DNA of 64,000 nt from JAJYIW01 sp963781665 (GCA_963781665.1 CAWAGA010000002.1:4836001-4900000); one strand, 5' to 3'; positions 7,857-18,883 are shown, counted from the stretch's first letter. The notes: generated by a model not told the origin, from the sequence alone. Numbers and translations: made by a program.

Positions 7857-9011
7857 ATGCGTGAAGTAGCTATCATTGGAATCGGACAAACCCGAGTCGA
7901 TGAACACTGGGATAAATCTTTGCGGCTTCTGGCGGGCGAAGCCATTCTGGCAGCATTGGCTGATGCCAGGCGCGAATCGGTCGATGCGCTTTTCGTCGGC
8001 AATATGTTATCCGGTTCGGCCAATAACCAGCAGCATCTGGGTGCATTGATTGCCGATTGGGTTGGGCTGCGTTATTCGGAGGCTGTGAGGATTGAAGCTG
8101 CATGCGCTTCAGGGTCCTCTGCCCTCAGGGCTGCGCTCATGGCTATTCGATCGGGCGAGGTTGAAAGCGCAGTGGTTGTCGGTGTTGAAAAAATGACCGA
8201 CTCCCCCGGTGAAGAAATCACTGCTGCCCTGGCTTCCGCGGCCGACGCCGATTGGGAATTAGATCAAGGGCTTTCTTTTGTCGCATTGAATGCCTTGATT
8301 ATGCAGCGGTACATGTACGAATATGGCTGGAAACACTCAGATTTTGCCGGGTTTTCGATCAACGCCCATGCAAATGGCGCCTGCAATCCCTTTGCGCGCT
8401 TTCAGGAACCAATCTCTGTGAGCGATTACCAGAAATCTCCAATGATTTCCAGCCCAATCAATCTCATGGACGCATCCCCAATGGGTGATGGAGCCGCAGC
8501 CTTGGTCTTGGTCCCGATTGATCATCTGATTGGACCCCATCAACCCCTGATAACCATCGCTGGTTCCGCAGCAGCCACCAATTCAATCGCCGTCCATGGT
8601 CGCAACGACCCTCTCTGGCTCAGCGCAGCTGAAAAGTCCGTTCAAAAAGCATACGCTCAGGCGGGTGTGGGACCACAGGATATCGATGTTTTTGAGCTGC
8701 ATGATGCATTTTCGATTATGGCGGCGTTATCGCTCGAAGCCTGCGGCTTTGCCGAAAGGGGCCAGGGACCGCGGCTGGCTTTGGACGGACAGATAAGCCC
8801 GCAAGGAAAAATACCCATAGCCACCCGAGGCGGTTTAAAGGCCCGAGGCCATCCGGTCGGAGCAACCGGAATTTACCAGATTGCCGAAGTGACCCAACAA
8901 TTACGTTGGGACGCAAGTGGAACCCAGGTAAATGATGCCCGAGTAGGAATGGCCCAAAATATTGGCGGCAGTGGATCGAACATCGTCACGACAATACTGA
9001 AGCGCAGTTGA
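7857..9011 (+). CDS. Thiolase-family protein (SCP-x / archaeal acetyl-CoA acetyltransferase type)
   Basis: A 384-residue thiolase-fold enzyme. The nucleophilic cysteine is Cys83 in EAACASGSSAL, and the C-terminal GGLKARGHPVGATG carries the catalytic His, as in the SCP-x/archaeal group. Such proteins often work with a DUF35 OB-fold protein and HMG-CoA synthase, but neither is adjacent here. It may catalyse acyl-CoA condensation or cleavage; the direction is unknown. AAGGA precedes the ATG, and the stop overlaps the next gene (TGATG). Confidence 0.88.
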   Translation: MREVAIIGIGQTRVDEHWDKSLRLLAGEAILAALADARRESVDALFVGNMLSGSANNQQHLGALIADWVGLRYSEAVRIEAACASGSSALRAALMAIRSGEVESAVVVGVEKMTDSPGEEITAALASAADADWELDQGLSFVALNALIMQRYMYEYGWKHSDFAGFSINAHANGACNPFARFQEPISVSDYQKSPMISSPINLMDASPMGDGAAALVLVPIDHLIGPHQPLITIAGSAAATNSIAVHGRNDPLWLSAAEKSVQKAYAQAGVGPQDIDVFELHDAFSIMAALSLEACGFAERGQGPRLALDGQISPQGKIPIATRGGLKARGHPVGATGIYQIAEVTQQLRWDASGTQVNDARVGMAQNIGGSGSNIVTTILKRS

Positions 9012-9886
9012 TGCCAGTTTCACCCTTATCAGCCTTCCTTCAAGACCGGATCAATGCTTATCGACTAGAGTCGTTCTATCTTAAACCAGATTTACGGCTA
9101 ACCTCGGTTGATCAGGCGATCGATTTTGTCGAAAGGCGTGGTTTCGTCTTTTTCTGGCCGATTAGAGATATCGTCATGCCCAGTTTATGGGGCGCGGTCG
9201 CTGGAGATCGACAGGTGGCAGATGAACACGACGATCCCGGACACGTAACATGGGGTTGGAAAGATGCACTTCTTGGAAAACGAAGGTGGTACTATGGGCG
9301 CATCCTTCGTAAAAGGAATACGATCATTTCACTGCATGCAGCCCCTTATTTTTATGCCCTGAGCGAGAATTATGGCGATTATGAGGAAGATTATCTCATC
9401 CAGTACGAACAGGGGCGGATGACGCAGGAAGCTAAATTGGTGTATGAAGCATTATTAAAAAATGGTGCTCTCGATACACTGACTCTTCGTAAGGAAGCCC
9501 ATTTAACTGGCTCGCAAAGTGATTCGCCCTTTAACAACGCCCTGAACAGCCTGATGGCCGATTTTAAGGTCTTGCCAGTAGGTATCAGCGACGCAGGTGC
9601 GTGGCATTATGCTCATATCTACAACATCACCGCCCGTCATCTACCAGATGTTGTTGAAAAAGCGCGTTTTATCCAGGAAAATCAGGCCAGAGTCGAAATC
9701 GCTCGTTTGTATTTTGATTCGGTTGGCGCCGCGCACCAGAACGATCTGATTAAGCTGTTTGGTTGGCCCATCGATCAAGTCGAAAAGACCCTGGAAACTC
9801 TCGAAAAGAAAGGAGCGACCAAGGGAGGGGGGTCAATTGATTCCAGATACAAAGATTGGTTCTTTATAAAACAATTAGTCGAATAA
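9011..9886 (+). CDS. AlkZ/YcaQ-related winged-helix protein
   Basis: About 291 residues, starting at the ATG that overlaps the thiolase stop. The FVERRGFVFFWPI region, the WGWKDALLGKRRWYYGRILR segment and repeated winged-helix-like segments towards the C-terminus resemble proteins related to the AlkZ/YcaQ (HTH_42) DNA glycosylases. The catalytic QxQ motif of true AlkZ is not seen, so glycosylase activity should not be assumed. Translational coupling to the thiolase is unexplained. Confidence 0.55.
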   Translation: MPVSPLSAFLQDRINAYRLESFYLKPDLRLTSVDQAIDFVERRGFVFFWPIRDIVMPSLWGAVAGDRQVADEHDDPGHVTWGWKDALLGKRRWYYGRILRKRNTIISLHAAPYFYALSENYGDYEEDYLIQYEQGRMTQEAKLVYEALLKNGALDTLTLRKEAHLTGSQSDSPFNNALNSLMADFKVLPVGISDAGAWHYAHIYNITARHLPDVVEKARFIQENQARVEIARLYFDSVGAAHQNDLIKLFGWPIDQVEKTLETLEKKGATKGGGSIDSRYKDWFFIKQLVE

Positions 9887-9960
9887 ATACCGTTTATATC
9901 TATTGAACCCTTACATCGTTACAAATGCGGTAATGCTATAATTCAATATAGGAATTAATT

Positions 9961-9992
9961 CGTCAGGTTTTGATCAGGATTAATCCCTGACG
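9961..9992. repeat. Inverted repeat upstream of the amylase gene
   Basis: CGTCAGG at 9961-9967 pairs perfectly with CCTGACG at 9986-9992. It lies between a GCTATAAT box near 9935 and the gene start, so it could be an operator or leader hairpin. No T-run follows. Confidence 0.35.
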
Positions 9993-10026
9993 ACGGATTG
10001 GTTTTGTTACCAGGATGGGAGTAAAA

Positions 10027-13000
10027 ATGGAATTTCACATCTCGCGCATTTCACGTGATCGCTATCAATTTGACCAGATGCTTTTCTCCTTCAGCGGCAA
10101 CGTTATCTTCACAAATTTCCACGCTGCGAGAATTTTCGCTCAAAAAATGAACCAAAGGCGCGATCTGATAAGTTTCCCTGAACAGGCAGTCCGCGCTGGT
10201 CAGATAAATGCCATGGGATTAATCGATGAGATTCTCCACCTTGTGATGAGCCTGTACCGCCAACAGATCAATCAGAAAGTACTGAACCAGGCTGTTGTCT
10301 GGCTCGATGATGCACTCGGTAAAGAAGTCGTCGATAAAGCGCTCGTATTATTTTGCGATGAATTCCCTCCCCTTGCTGTTTATCAACGGAAAATTACAGT
10401 CGAGCAATATCTACAGACGCAGACAGACGGAAGAACTAACCGCGAAATTGCACTCGAAGAAATGCTCATGTTATGGTTGACGAATCAAAATCATGCTATG
10501 GCGCTGTTCAATGAGCTTTTCGATGATACACGTCTGCGCAATGAAACATCCTACCTCCAGATCCAATCCAGTCTCCATGATTTCTTCGATCACCAACCTT
10601 TCTTTGGACCTGATAACCAGAACCTGATCGATATGCTGCGTGCCCCCGCTTTGGCGTTCCCGTATTCACTATCTGCCCAATTAGAGTTCATCCGCTCCCG
10701 GTGGGGTTTCCTTTTAGGAAAATACCTATACCGCATTCTTTCGAGTCTCGATTTGGTTAAGGAGGAAGAGAGCCACCGGTTTGGTGGCCCAGGTCCGACT
10801 CAGGTGTATCGATACGGAGGTGTGGACGAACCTGAACGGTTCAGCAAGGATTTAGAGTGGATGCCGAAAAGTTGTCCTGATTGCAAAAAATTCACATGTC
10901 TGGTTAGACCAGCTATCAAGAAAGTACCACCGCACGATCGCCCATCTGGATGATATTCCCGATGAAGAATTGGATACCCTGGCAAATTGGGGTTTTTCAG
11001 GTCTTTGGCTGATCGGGCTGTGGGAACGCAGCCAGGCTTCCCAGAAAATAAAACAATTCTGCGGTAATCCGGATGCAGTTGCATCGGCTTATTCCCTGAA
11101 CAGCTACAGGATTGCCTCCGACCTCGGCGGAGAGGAGGCCTACCGCAATTTACACGATCGCGCCTGGAAACGTGGTATTCGTTTAGCCAGCGATATGGTC
11201 CCCAATCATATGGGGATCGATTCACCTTGGGTAATCGAACACCCAGATTGGTTCATATCGCTTGATTACAGCCCTTTCCCTTCCTATTCATTCGATAGCG
11301 GCGATTTATCGACTGACAGCAGGATTGGCCTGTACCTGGAAGACCATTATTATTCTCGCTCCGATGCAGCGGTGGTATTCAAACGAGTAGACCGGTCGAC
11401 TGGAGATGAAAAATATATTTATCATGGCAATGATGGCACCAGCATGCCGTGGAACGATACTGCCCAACTAAACTACCTTAACTCAGAAGTTCGTGAGGCT
11501 GTCATTCAGACAATCATTCAGGTCGCTCGCCAGTTTCCTATCATCCGTTTCGACGCGGCAATGACTCTGGCCAAGAAACATTACCAACGCCTGTGGTTCC
11601 CTGAGCCAGGCACCGGTGGAGCTATCCCTTCGCGCATTGATCACGGCATGAGCAAAGCGCAGTTCGATGCGGTTTTTCCGATCGAATTCTGGCGCGAGGT
11701 CGTCGATCGCATCGCTCAAGAAGTCCCTGACACCCTCCTACTTGCAGAAGCTTTCTGGCTTATGGAAGGTTATTTTGTCCGTACTTTGGGGATGCACCGC
11801 GTATATAACAGCGCATTCATGAATATGTTGCGGACTGAAGAGAATGCAAATTACCGGACCGTCATGAAAAACACCCTTGAATTTGATCCTGACATAATGA
11901 AGCGCTTTGTGAATTTCATGAATAATCCCGATGAACGCACGGCCATCGACCAGTTCGGGAAAGACGACAAGTATTTTGGTATTTGCACGTTGATGGTTAC
12001 GCTTCCAGGACTTCCGATGTTCGGTCATGGCCAGATCGAAGGATATTCCGAAAAATACGGGATGGAATTCCGGCGGGCGTATTTGGATGAACAACCCGAC
12101 GAGTATCTGGTCCAGAGACATGTTCGGGAAATATTCCCGTTACTTCAACGCCGCTATTTGTTTGCTCAGATTGAAAACTTCTTGCTGTATGACTTCTTCA
12201 CCCCTGAAGGTTTTGTTAATGAAGACGTTTATGCCTATTCGAATGGAGTTGGTTCTGAGCGCGCCTTGGTGATCTACAACAATCGCTTTGCGAACACTCA
12301 TGGCTGGATAAAAATGTCAGTAGCCTTCCTGGCAAAATCCGGCGGAAGAGACAGCAGGAGAATCATCCAAAAGAATATCGGAGAGGGTTTGGGGCTTCAG
12401 CCTAAGGCCGATCATTATTGCCTATTCAGGGACCAAATTAGTGGGTTGGAATTTATCCGCAATAATATGGAAATTTGGGACCGCGGTATATTTGTTGAGC
12501 TCGAAGGATACCGCTATAACGTTTTTCTCGACTTTCGTCAGGTCCAGGACGATGAGTGGCACCAATATTCACAATTAGCTGCTTATCTTAACGGTCGCGG
12601 TGTTCCCAGTATTGAAGATGCAATCAAAGAATTGTTCCTGGCGCCGATCCATCATCCTTTCAGAGAGTTGGTCAATAGTCAATTTTTCTCACAATTGATC
12701 AATTCGCAGCTTATCGACCCAACCATGGAGGTCGATCCGCTGCTACTCGAAGATGCGCGTGAAAAATACCGGCACCTGATTCATGCTATTAAACAAATGA
12801 CCGCACCTCAAAGAGAAGACTGTCTGGAGGAAGAAGAGCTTGCTGACGAAATCCGTTCGCAATTACTAACCTTCCTGGAATTGCCCATTTTAGCAAGCCG
12901 ATACCGCCTACCCGGATCCAAGAAATACTCCAATGCTTTGGCCTTCTTGAAAAGCCGCCTCACCAACCAACCAGCTCAATGGGGTATCTTAATTGGATGG

Positions 13001-13492
13001 CTGTTTGTCCATGGCTTGGGCAAAGCTACCTGTGTCGATGGTTACGAAGACCAAAGTCGAACCTGGATTGATGAATGGCTGTTGGGCCGGATTATCGCCA
13101 ATACAATCCACGAAATGGGCACCGATGAGCATAAAGCCTGGCAAGCAGTCAACACGATAAAACTATTGACTACTCACCAACTTTGGTTCGAAACAATGGG
13201 CGACAGGTCGGTTTATCAAATATTGAAAACGTGGTTATTAGATACCGAACTACAACAATTTATCGGCGTCAACCGTTATAAGGGTATCCTCTGGTTTAAT
13301 AAGGAGGGATTCGACAGCCTGCTCTGGTGGATGATGTTCCTGGCGCTTGTTCAATTCCTGGCAGGTGGTCAGAATAACGTGTCCAGTATCGTCGAACGTA
13401 TCATAGCCTGTTACGATGTGATCGAAACCATCCGAAAAGCAGAGACCACTTCAGAATTTCAGCTCGAAAAGCTGCTGGAGAATTTGAAATAG
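10027..13492 (+). CDS. Large GH13 alpha-amylase-family protein, one frameshift
   Basis: Two reading frames join at 10866-10870, where one extra A in CCGAAAAGTT shifts the frame; removing it gives a continuous product of about 1154 residues (...EWMPKVVLIAKNSHVWLDQL...). The first ~280 residues are a helical domain of unknown function. Then follows a GH13 barrel: region I DMVPNHMG, region II IIRFDAAM with the nucleophile Asp, region III LLLAEAFW with the acid Glu, and region IV NNPDE, lacking the usual His. The last ~450 residues are not recognised. It probably acts on alpha-glucans in the cytoplasm, as no signal peptide is seen. The start at 10027 is favoured by GGGAG five bases upstream. Confidence 0.8.
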
Positions 13493-14911
13493 GGTAATCC
13501 GTTTGAACTGATCATTTGGGCCTGGCGGAATTTTTGGATAAAAACCAGGTCTCCTCTTATGCCGGTGCGCTTGCTTTTAACTTTTCTCAATAAGGCGATG
13601 GCTTCATTGCTCAGATCCTCACCGGTAGCTTTCTGGTTGAGCCAGATGGCATGAGCAGCATAGGCGATATTATTCTTCGGTTCAATCCGGTCGAACTCAT
13701 CAAAGAACCATCCACACGAAGTAAACATACGTTGTCTTTCATATTGGGCCGCCAGTAGCAGTTCGATACGGTCTGTGACTTCTTCGTCCAATTTTTGGTT
13801 TGCCAGCGAATGGACCAGGTCTGTGACGGCGACTTCACCTAACACCACATGGATGAATTGGTGACGCATTTCCCAGGGGTCGTCCACCCACGGAATCAGA
13901 GCATTGAAATATGAATTATCCAGTAACACAGCCAACCGGTTCAATGCCTGGCGTAGTGGCGCTTTCCATTTGCTCCCCGGCGTACAGTCACACTCACCCA
14001 TCCAGCGGGTGATCCCATGATGACAGCTCCATGAAGTATTTTCCTTGATTTTGATCTCTTCTTTGGGAGGATGCTGTTTCAACCAGAGACCGGGGTAGGT
14101 AAGCTCGATCCCATGATTCTTGGATGCACCGTTTAGCAGATGAGACAGGAATTGATCACGGAAAGGTTGGTGGTGACCATAGAGTTCGCCATCAGACGCC
14201 AGCAAGATGAGCTGGGGGTCATCGACTAAACGTTTTGCCTTGAAAATCGGTAGAACTGTGTAATTGAAAAATGAGTTCGGCGTTAATTGTAGCACCGGGG
14301 TCAAAACTTACCCGTGTGCTCAAATCCTGGTTATAAAAGAACACGGCTATCTTGCGCTGCTCAGGTAAGTCTACCCAATATGGTAAACTGCTCCGCGCCG
14401 AAGCCTCACCAGCTTGCCAGGGTGCAAGCAAGGTGAATTCGATCCCATTTTCTGCAAGAATCGAAAGGGTTTCAAGGTTAGCGGCTGTTTCTGGTAGCCA
14501 TAAACCCAACGGTTTATGGCCGTAGCGGAATTCAAAATCTGCAATGCCCCATCTGATTTGGGTCACCTTATCCAGCCGGCTCCCTAATGGCAAAATAGTA
14601 TGGTTATAGCCTTGAGCAATCGCATTTCCAACCCCAAAATGCTTAAAATTATCCCGGTCTTGTTCGATAATGCGCGCATAAGTAGAAGGATCCTGGTTCT
14701 CCATCCAGGTCAACAGAGTCGGGCCAAAATTGTAACTGATTTTGCGATAATTTCCCCACTCAGCATTTGGGCGATAACATTCAGCGTTAATTCGTTCGTT
14801 CCAGTTGTGGTATGGCGCTGCGCCTGTCTCAAGCGGGATGACCCCTGAAAATGGATCTTCCCTCGGTGGTTGGTAAAAATGACCGTGAACACAAAATGCT
14901 CTAATGCTCAT
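13459..14911 (-). CDS. GH57-family glycoside hydrolase (DUF3536 type), one frameshift
   Basis: The N-terminal part (CVHGHFYQPPREDPFSG, then LGLWLPETAANLETL) is the GH57 barrel seen in DUF3536 proteins, amylase- or branching-enzyme-like. The C-terminal part (ILLASDGELYGHHQPFRDQF, then MFTSCGWFFDEFDRIE) continues the same family in another frame. The two join near 14285, where one extra base explains the shift. The combined length is about 484 residues. The last codons overlap, on the opposite strand, the end of the GH13 gene by 34 bases. The two probably serve storage or imported glucan metabolism together. Confidence 0.8.
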
Positions 14912-15048
14912 AATCTACCTTGAGGCTTCGTTGGATTTTCGAATGGCATAATACCACATATATCCCGTAAAATTTATCGAATAATTACCGATTAATATTA
15001 TTGTAATTTCGTGAAATACCACAACTCATGCCATATCAGAATATCTCT

Positions 15049-15981
15049 TTATCGCTTATAAAGCGACTGCCATAAATTCTTTTGCCAGGCTTGACCGCTG
15101 AGGTAACTCAACTTCTGTGCGAACCTGGCAGGCATCAAGCCAAAAGTACGTGGTACAGTATCAAGTGCGCAAGTGCGGTTAGCAGCCAGGTAATCTATCC
15201 AGAAAACAGAAGTCGGGAATGATGGAAAGAATTGTTCGAAAAGGACTGTCAGGCTTCTGAGAATAACAGGCGATACCGGCGCCAGAAATCGTTGGACGCC
15301 AATCATCTTCATCACCTCTTCGACGGTTTGCCGGAATGGAAGATATTCAGGGCCGCCAATCGCGTAAGTCTGATTCCGGGTCGTCGCATCGTCCAATGCC
15401 CAGCACATACACGTAACCAGATCTTCGACCCAAATAGGCTGAAGCAGCATCGATCCATCTCCGGGAATAAAGAAGACCGCCGGGAAGGCATTTACCAGGG
15501 TACTCAAGCCGGTTGTGAAATGGTCGTTATAACCGTAGACGATAGCGGATTTGAAAATGGTGAAATCAACCCCGCTTTTCCTGATGTGGCTTTCCGCAAT
15601 AGCCTTTGCCTTGAACACCGGAAAAGCGGATGCTCGATCAGAGCTTAAATGGCTGAGGTAAAAGATACGTTTGACCCCGGCTTCTGCTGCTGCTCGTGCC
15701 ACTGCTTCCGTCCCCTGGATATCGACCCCCATCAAATTTGCTTTGTTCCCATGCCATTCGACCCCAGCCAGGTGGTAAACCGCATCCACCCCTTTCATGG
15801 CGGCTCTTAAGCCTCTTTCATCGTTGAGGCTGGATACAGTAATTTCAATCGGGACACCTCTGGGCAGGTCAGGTGTCTTTTTTGAAGGCCGGATAAGCGT
15901 CCGGACTTGTTTCCCCATTCCTGTTAGCTGTCTTATCAGCACCTTGCCGATAAACCCGGTTCCACCTGTGACCAGAATCAT
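15049..15981 (-). CDS. NAD-dependent epimerase/dehydratase-like SDR
   Basis: About 310 residues from the ATG before ILVTGGTGFIGKVLIRQL, the NAD(P)-binding glycine motif of extended/atypical SDRs. The middle has GVDAVYHLAGVEWHG and FKSAIVYGYNDHF, similar to the NDUFA9/NmrA-like group. The classical YxxxK catalytic pair is not obvious, so it may be a binding or isoflavone-reductase-like member. An upstream TTG would add 13 residues but has no support. It is divergent from the next gene. Confidence 0.75.
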   Translation of the reverse strand: MILVTGGTGFIGKVLIRQLTGMGKQVRTLIRPSKKTPDLPRGVPIEITVSSLNDERGLRAAMKGVDAVYHLAGVEWHGNKANLMGVDIQGTEAVARAAAEAGVKRIFYLSHLSSDRASAFPVFKAKAIAESHIRKSGVDFTIFKSAIVYGYNDHFTTGLSTLVNAFPAVFFIPGDGSMLLQPIWVEDLVTCMCWALDDATTRNQTYAIGGPEYLPFRQTVEEVMKMIGVQRFLAPVSPVILRSLTVLFEQFFPSFPTSVFWIDYLAANRTCALDTVPRTFGLMPARFAQKLSYLSGQAWQKNLWQSLYKR

Positions 15982-16041
15982 ATGCTTGGAATTATAGCAG
16001 AGGAGCGGCCATACCGCCAACCTGGCATATATCTTGCTCCT

Positions 16042-17436
16042 ATGAAGACAATCGATCGGATCGCATTGAATATTGGAAATGGGATAATGGACAAAATGGA
16101 TTCAATTCACTTACCAGAACATAATACGAGATTAGGTTTCCATTACTTTCCCGATACAAACCATTACCGGGAAAGTGACCTCTTGAACTGGGTTCCCGAG
16201 CTTCGTTCTTTGGGAGCTTCCTGGTTGACATTGATCGCCCCTCTCGACCGGGCAATTCCCGAATTGTTTATTCGTGGATTACTATCGGCTGGGATCGAAC
16301 CTCTGCTGCATTTCCAAATGAACCTTCAGGATCCCCCCGATCTGGCTGATACCAGCATGCTTTTTGAAGCCTATGCGAAATGGGGGGTCCATTATGTCAT
16401 TTTATACGACCGTCCTAACAACCGGTCCTCATGGAAGGCAGCTAATTGGGCCCAGGAAGATCTGGTTGAACGTTTTCTGGACCGCTACCTGCCATTTTCC
16501 GAGTTAGCTGCAGAATCAGGTCTCACCCCTGTTTTTCCACCGCTCGAACCAGGTGGCAGTTATTGGGACACTGCTTTCCTGAATCTCGCCTTGCAGTCGC
16601 TCGTGCGCCGGCAAAAACAAGCTTTGACCGACCGCCTGGTCCTGTCTGCCTACGCCTGGACGAATAATCGCTCGTTGAATTGGGGGGCAGGCGGTCCTGA
16701 ACGGTGGCCAGGCTCTCACCCATATTTTACCCCTGCGGAAGAAGAAGACCAATGTGGCTTTAGAATTTTTGACTGGTATCAGGCAATAAGCCGGTCTGTG
16801 CTCCAACATTCCTGTCAGATCATTTTACTAGGTGCGGGTGGCCCACCTTCCCAACCGGAGGCTTCCGCACAGGCAATCAACCCGGTTATCCATGCCCAAA
16901 CCAATTTTTCGATTGCCCGCCTGGCTCTAGGGGAAACCGTAAACGATCCTACCAGGCCAGCAGAGCTGCTGGAGCCGTTACCGCCAGAGGTAATTGCCAG
17001 TAATTTCTGGTTACTTTCTGCATCTCAGAACAGTCCTTTTCTCCCTCAAGCCTGGCTGCAGCCAGAAGGACAAATGCTGCCGGTTGTCGGAACAATCAGG
17101 CAATGGTTTGCGATTTCTCAAGAGAACCAACCAGCCTTGAAAACTCCTCCTACGATTATCAACCCTCACACAATCAATCATTACTTGCTTTTGCCGATTT
17201 ATGAATGGGGTGTCGCCGATTGGCACCTGGATGTCATCCGGCCTTACATCAAAAAATATACTCCCACAATTGGTTTTTCGCTGGCAGAAGCTGTCCATGC
17301 GTTGAAAGTAACAGTCATCGGCAATCAAAACTGCTATACCGACGGCGACCTGGATATGCTCAAGAATTCTGGCTGTTCAGTAGAGCGAATTAGTGGAGAT
17401 GGCACAAGTATTGCAACACAATTAGCAGAGAGGTGA
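16042..17436 (+). CDS. Unknown protein, TIM-barrel-like, upstream of ftsZ
   Basis: About 464 residues from this ATG; the ATG at 16087 is an alternative. The N-terminal half (LGFHYFPDTNHY, then LRSLGASWLTLIAP and WGVHYVILYDRPNN) has the strand-helix rhythm of a glycoside-hydrolase-like TIM barrel, but no family is recognised. The last ~80 residues (ADWHLDVIRPYIKKYTPTIG, VTVIGNQNCY) look like a small alpha/beta domain. No signal peptide is seen. Its stop overlaps the ribosome site of ftsZ, so the two are probably co-expressed. Confidence 0.6.
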   Translation: MKTIDRIALNIGNGIMDKMDSIHLPEHNTRLGFHYFPDTNHYRESDLLNWVPELRSLGASWLTLIAPLDRAIPELFIRGLLSAGIEPLLHFQMNLQDPPDLADTSMLFEAYAKWGVHYVILYDRPNNRSSWKAANWAQEDLVERFLDRYLPFSELAAESGLTPVFPPLEPGGSYWDTAFLNLALQSLVRRQKQALTDRLVLSAYAWTNNRSLNWGAGGPERWPGSHPYFTPAEEEDQCGFRIFDWYQAISRSVLQHSCQIILLGAGGPPSQPEASAQAINPVIHAQTNFSIARLALGETVNDPTRPAELLEPLPPEVIASNFWLLSASQNSPFLPQAWLQPEGQMLPVVGTIRQWFAISQENQPALKTPPTIINPHTINHYLLLPIYEWGVADWHLDVIRPYIKKYTPTIGFSLAEAVHALKVTVIGNQNCYTDGDLDMLKNSGCSVERISGDGTSIATQLAER

Positions 17437-17441
17437 CCCAA

Positions 17442-18635
17442 ATGACCCTGAAAATGACATCAAGAACATACCAGAATATCCCCCTGGTCACTTACAAACC
17501 TGTCCTTAAGGTTCTAGGTTTAGGTGGAGGTGGATGTAATGCCATCAACCGCATGATCGAGCTCGATTTGGGCGGTGTTGATTTCATTGCGGCGAATACA
17601 GATCGCCAGGCTTTAAATTCTAACCTGGCCCCGGTCAAAATCCAATTAGGGCCGCATTGTACCCGTGGGTTAGGCGCTGGCGGCATTCCGGACGTTGGCG
17701 AGGCTGCCGGGGAAGAAAGTTATCGCGAGCTGGTCAACGCACTGAGAGGTGCCGATATGGTTTTTCTGACGGCAGGGATGGGCGGTGGAACCGGGACCGG
17801 CTCTATCGCCGTGGCTGCTCGAGCGGCGCGCTCGCTCAATGCTGTTACCATCGCGATCGTCACCACCCCATTTTCATTTGAAGCCGGCAGACGACAACGA
17901 AATGCCCAGCTTGGGCTAGATAAATTACGCCAATATACAGATACATTGATTACTGTGCCCAATGATCGCTTGCTGTATGTTGCCCCGCGTGACCTACCTA
18001 TAGACATGGCTTTTCGCCTTGCCGATGACGTCCTCCGTCAGGGAATCCAGGGAATCACCGAGATTATCACCGAAACGGGATTGATTAATGTTGACTTTGC
18101 GCATGTACGCAGGTTAATGCAGTTGGGTGGTGGGTCTTTGATGGCGATCGGTTACGGTCAGGGCGAAGGCAAAGCCAGGCGTGCCGCCGAACAAGCGCTC
18201 CATCATCCTCTCCTTGATTCTGTTTCAGTTAATTCTGCGGCCGGCATCATCGCCAATTTCACCGGAGGTCCTGACCTGACCTTTACCGAAGTGACCGACG
18301 CATTGAATTATCTACAAGAAGAGACCGGCAGCCAGGCAGAGATTATCCCCGGCGTTATCAACGACGACCGTATGGAAGATCGCGCCCAGGTGATCTTGAT
18401 CATCACCGGGCTGGGAGCTACGCCTATTGATAAAGCTTTACCCGGAGCTGAAAGGGTAATATCTTCGAACCGTCAAAACAGCTCGGTATCGTACGAACGT
18501 GAACAGCCCAAACCGGCGGACCGGCCTTCTTCCGCTCAAAATCGCCAGGAACCAACCTCAGATTACAAATCCGCATCATCCAATCTTGACATCCCCGCTT
18601 TTATCCGCAAACGCAACCATTATAATAACGGATAA
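17442..18635 (+). CDS. ftsZ: FtsZ-family tubulin homologue with altered T7 loop
   Basis: A 397-residue FtsZ. The T1 loop LGLGGGGCNAINRM, the tubulin signature AGMGGGTGTGS and a C-terminal peptide LDIPAFIRKR for binding partners such as FtsA/SepF are all present, separated by a variable linker rich in Ser, Gln and Pro. The T7 loop reads NVDFAHVRRLM: His221 (CAT at 18102-18104) replaces the second Asp of the usual NxDFADV, which in E. coli (Asp212) is needed for GTP hydrolysis. The protein is not in a dcw cluster. It may be a second, regulatory FtsZ or a lineage-specific variant. The ATG at 17442 has AGAGAGG upstream. Confidence 0.9.
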   Translation: MTLKMTSRTYQNIPLVTYKPVLKVLGLGGGGCNAINRMIELDLGGVDFIAANTDRQALNSNLAPVKIQLGPHCTRGLGAGGIPDVGEAAGEESYRELVNALRGADMVFLTAGMGGGTGTGSIAVAARAARSLNAVTIAIVTTPFSFEAGRRQRNAQLGLDKLRQYTDTLITVPNDRLLYVAPRDLPIDMAFRLADDVLRQGIQGITEIITETGLINVDFAHVRRLMQLGGGSLMAIGYGQGEGKARRAAEQALHHPLLDSVSVNSAAGIIANFTGGPDLTFTEVTDALNYLQEETGSQAEIIPGVINDDRMEDRAQVILIITGLGATPIDKALPGAERVISSNRQNSSVSYEREQPKPADRPSSAQNRQEPTSDYKSASSNLDIPAFIRKRNHYNNG

Positions 18636-18652
18636 AAAATAGGATAAACACC

Positions 18653-18883
18653 ATGGACACAAAAGTTCTCGGTACAGTCTGCAACCAAATCTATAAACGC
18701 TTTCCTGAAGTGGATGGCGCTAAGCCAAAGGTCCAAACCCAATCTTCAGGCCAGGATGGACCTGTCTATCTACTGGTATTCAAAGGCAAAGCCGTAACGG
18801 CAGACGGTAAGTCGATGCCCAGGATCGTTCGGGCCACTGTCGACGACCACGGTAAGATAATTAAAGTCACGACGTCAAGGTAA
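18653..18883 (+). CDS. Small conserved-looking protein of unknown function
   Basis: A soluble protein of 76 residues beginning MDTKVLGTVCNQIYKRFP, with a beta-rich middle (GPVYLLVFKGKAVT) and ending RATVDDHGKIIKVTTSR. No domain is recognised. It is 17 bases downstream of ftsZ on the same strand, and its order of strands suggests a compact alpha/beta fold. Translation looks real because codon use and operon spacing match its neighbours. Confidence 0.6.
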   Translation: MDTKVLGTVCNQIYKRFPEVDGAKPKVQTQSSGQDGPVYLLVFKGKAVTADGKSMPRIVRATVDDHGKIIKVTTSR

